A DNA stretch of 32,626 bases from Skeletonema tropicum (Eukaryota > Bacillariophyta > Thalassiosirophyceae > Thalassiosirales > Thalassiosiraceae): contig JAWZXG010000074.1 of the NCBI GenBank assembly GCA_037178625.1, positions 1 to 32,626 of the forward strand, read 5' to 3'. Position numbers and translations under genes: made by a program. The notes under the pieces were generated by a model. The model had not been told where the DNA came from and ran no database searches. It saw only the letters and a list, made by a program, of their open reading frames with translations. Shown one piece after another: positions 30,749 through 32,626 of this stretch (its first letter is position 1; each line of letters opens with the position of its first letter).

Positions 30749-32626
30749 TATTGTTTCATGAGAATAAGGGGACAAAAGGGACCTTGACGGGTGAAGTACA
30801 GACATCTTCAAAAAGGGGAGACAAAACCAGGAGGGAGCCCAACCCACCACGAACCCTACTGAAAAACCCACACAACATAATGCAGGAAAAGGGCTCCACC
30901 AATAACCCTACTGAAATACCCACACGCATAATGCAGGAAAAGATTGGAATGAAAGTCAATATCGATCAATATTAAATCAAACGGAACGAACAAATTCACA
31001 TATATTATATTAAACTAAATATTCTTGCTTCCTCTTCTTCTGTTGGGGTTCTACCGGTGCATTGTTTGTCTTTTTCGCCTTACGCTTCTTGCCACCCTTC
31101 AACAATCATCTATCCACCATTTTGTTGTAGCATGTTCTCCAACTGTTCTGCTCCCTACGACTTTTTGCCGCGCTCTTTGCTCCGTGCTTCCCTTGCGTTA
31201 CGAGGTACGGATCTAAAAGAGGCCAAACTTTCGAGTACAGCGTCGCCACCTTGCTACCATCCCACTTACCATCCGACGGCCAAGCATCCACTGTCATTCC
31301 AAAGTGCTTTACCTTCTCCATTACTTTACCCATCTTCGAGATGTCCCTCTTTCCATTTTTAACGTGTTCGATGAAATTATTGTTAGCGTGGAGGAGTCGA
31401 TACGGTGGTATGTTGTTCTTTTTATCCCCAAGAAACCACTTGGTGATCAATCCGTTCATGTTCATCTGGGGAAAAGTAAAATCTGGAGGAAGAGGAGTCA
31501 AAATGCCTTCAGAACTCACCCCCATCGACCACTTCCGCTGCTGAAGCATCTCCTCTCTTCGCTTCTTTGCAAGCGCCTCTTTGACCAACGGGGTGACCGC
31601 AGCCTTATCCACACCATCCAACGTAGGTTCCTCTGCTGCAATGTCGTATTCTACCACTAAATCATCAACATCATTGTCTTCTTCCTCGTCGTCGTCGTCG
31701 AAGGGACGGCGGGTCCTACCACTGGGGCGCTCATAAATGTTTCCAGCTTTCTCTAGTAGCGCATCCAGCTTCTCCATGATGATGGTTGATTGCGTAAAGT
31801 TTGTTCCTCCAACATTTCTTGAATCTAGCTGATTTACTAAGATGTCTTTGAATGATTCCTTGAGATCCTCTTTCATCTTGGCTAGCTCTTCCTTCAAGCT
31901 CTGCACCTTTACCAACAAAGCAACATCTGGAGGTATACCAGTAAGCTCTGGCGTGTCATCTGTCTTGTTCCAAGGATACTTTGTTGTCACACAATCAACG
32001 AATGGAACATCCTCGATCCAGAAAAATGCTTGTGCGCAGTGGACAATTTGAATGCATTGAGTCAAGGTTCCCCTTCTTCTTGTGATACACAAGCGATGCA
32101 ATGCATGCCTTAAACAGTAAAAAATACAGTACCCCCCCCCCCCCCACCTCATTTGAGCGTGCCTCCACGGGCATACGAGCCTTAATCCAAGCATTTACAG
32201 CAGCATGCCGGGCGGCATATTCTGCTCCTCCGTCAAAGTCACTGAAATCGAAGTATGGCTGTGACTCCGCCAAAACCAACACCCAGTCTATCCCTACCAC
32301 AAACCACCTTTCCAACGTTTCATCACCAGCATCGGCAATCTTGATGTAGCGGTTCAACATGCCGGGCGAAGTCCAACTAGCACGAAGACAAATTGAGGAA
32401 TAGGTGGTGCCACAATGCACCCTGTTGCACAATGTGTGGCGCCCCCTTTTACTAGCAGTAGTAGGCATGATGGCTGGGGAGTGTAATTTCTAATGCGGCG
32501 GCTTGACGGCTTGGTCTACTTATTCTCTCACTGTTTTTTTGTTCTGCTGCGGCGCTGCGGCGGGGGAGAGGAAGGATAAGAAGGGGAGGTGTTTTGGCAT
32601 TTAGCATGCACGTTACTTTTGGAACT
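30749..32626. mobile_element. YR2 insert, copy 3 (runs off the window)
   Basis: Same left junction as copies 1 and 2. One C is missing near 30895. From about 32020 to the end there are at least ten further differences, mostly in homopolymers, including a run of 14 C at 32132-32145. About 180 bp of the right end lies outside the window. Confidence 0.78.
31010..32437 (-). pseudogene. YR2 recombinase C-terminal fragment, copy 3, with added frameshifts
   Basis: Identical to copies 1 and 2 from the basic tail up to about residue 124, then shifted by an extra A near 32022-32026, the poly-C insertion, and further indels near 32226, 32271, 32318, 32398 and 32443. As a result the SICLRASW...NRYIKIADAGDE block lies in a different ORF (31995-32468) from the coiled-coil and acidic part (31106-32194). 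The changes cluster at the window edge and may be sequencing error. Confidence 0.65.

Larger units (their letters stand above)
1..32626. repeat. Tandem array of ~2.83-kb units (8 units, two with extra insertions, last one partial)
   Basis: The same sequence recurs head to tail. The landmark beginning TCAGGGAGTCCAATAATC is found at 1, 2832, 5687, 8516, 11340, 14166, 24571 and 29459. The uninterrupted periods are 2831, 2855, 2829, 2824 and 2826 bp. The longer steps (10405 and 4888 bp) are explained by the 2057-bp and ~5.5-kb insertions listed separately. Apart from insertions, differences I noticed by eye are small indels (3, 5, 6 and 21 bp, single T). The phase chosen for the unit is arbitrary and falls inside the YR1 pseudogene. 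Near-identity implies recent amplification or continuing homogenisation. Copy number in an assembly of such repeats may not be exact. Confidence 0.97.
29459..32626. repeat. Array unit 8 (partial) with YR2 insert running off the window
   Basis: Unit sequence 29459-30748, then a third copy of the YR2 insert up to the end of the window. It has seven T at 29553-29559 and lacks the 3-bp insertion. Confidence 0.93.

Noticed and set aside
1..32626. rDNA, telomere or LTR retrotransposon array
   Set aside because: No rRNA-like or telomeric motifs, no reverse transcriptase or integrase motifs, and the repeated unit lacks long terminal repeats.

Overview
The window looks like nuclear DNA of a eukaryotic microalga, most likely a centric diatom of the Thalassiosira type. 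Three observations point there: short GT-AG introns (two of 108 nt); tyrosine recombinase (YR, Crypton-like) relics whose blocks match what I remember of diatom transposon proteins; and a Pif1-like helicase C-terminus of a kind I also associate with diatoms. No database search was possible, so the organism call is inference. I see no rRNA, tRNA, CRISPR array or bacterial-style operon.

Layout. The backbone is a head-to-tail tandem array of an approximately 2.83-kb unit. Taking an arbitrary landmark, units start at 1, 2832, 5687, 8516, 11340, 14166, 24571 and 29459. The first five are uninterrupted (2831, 2855, 2829, 2824 and 2826 bp) and differ by a few small indels. Each unit carries, on the minus strand, a decayed YR gene ('YR1') split over several reading frames, with the same breaks in every copy. 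It also holds a 21-bp minisatellite of 3-4 copies and about 1.2 kb of spacer with only short coding-like fragments on the plus strand.

Two kinds of extra DNA interrupt the array. (1) A 2057-bp segment ('YR2 insert') lies at exactly the same point, just after the minisatellite, in the last three units (15456-17512, 25864-27920, and 30749 to the window end). It encodes, on the minus strand, the C-terminal part of a different YR. This part keeps the Arg-Ala-Ser-Trp ... Tyr block and a long acidic/GCR1-like tail, but it is truncated before the second catalytic Arg and carries an in-frame stop before a basic tail. (2) A unique insertion of about 5.52 kb (19000-24518) splits one YR1 copy. It has GC-rich inverted repeats near its ends, two unidentified ORFs with a candidate intron between them, and two tandem copies of a Pif1-like helicase C-terminus, each with a 108-nt intron and a 3' hairpin.

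How it fits together (inference): the YR1 gene died first and was then amplified as a tandem array. The YR2-bearing unit was amplified later, the 5.5-kb block landed in one copy, and gene conversion has kept the units similar while shuffling small markers. The last ~600 bases carry many homopolymer indels against the two other copies of the same segment and look like low-quality sequence, so exact reading frames there should not be trusted.
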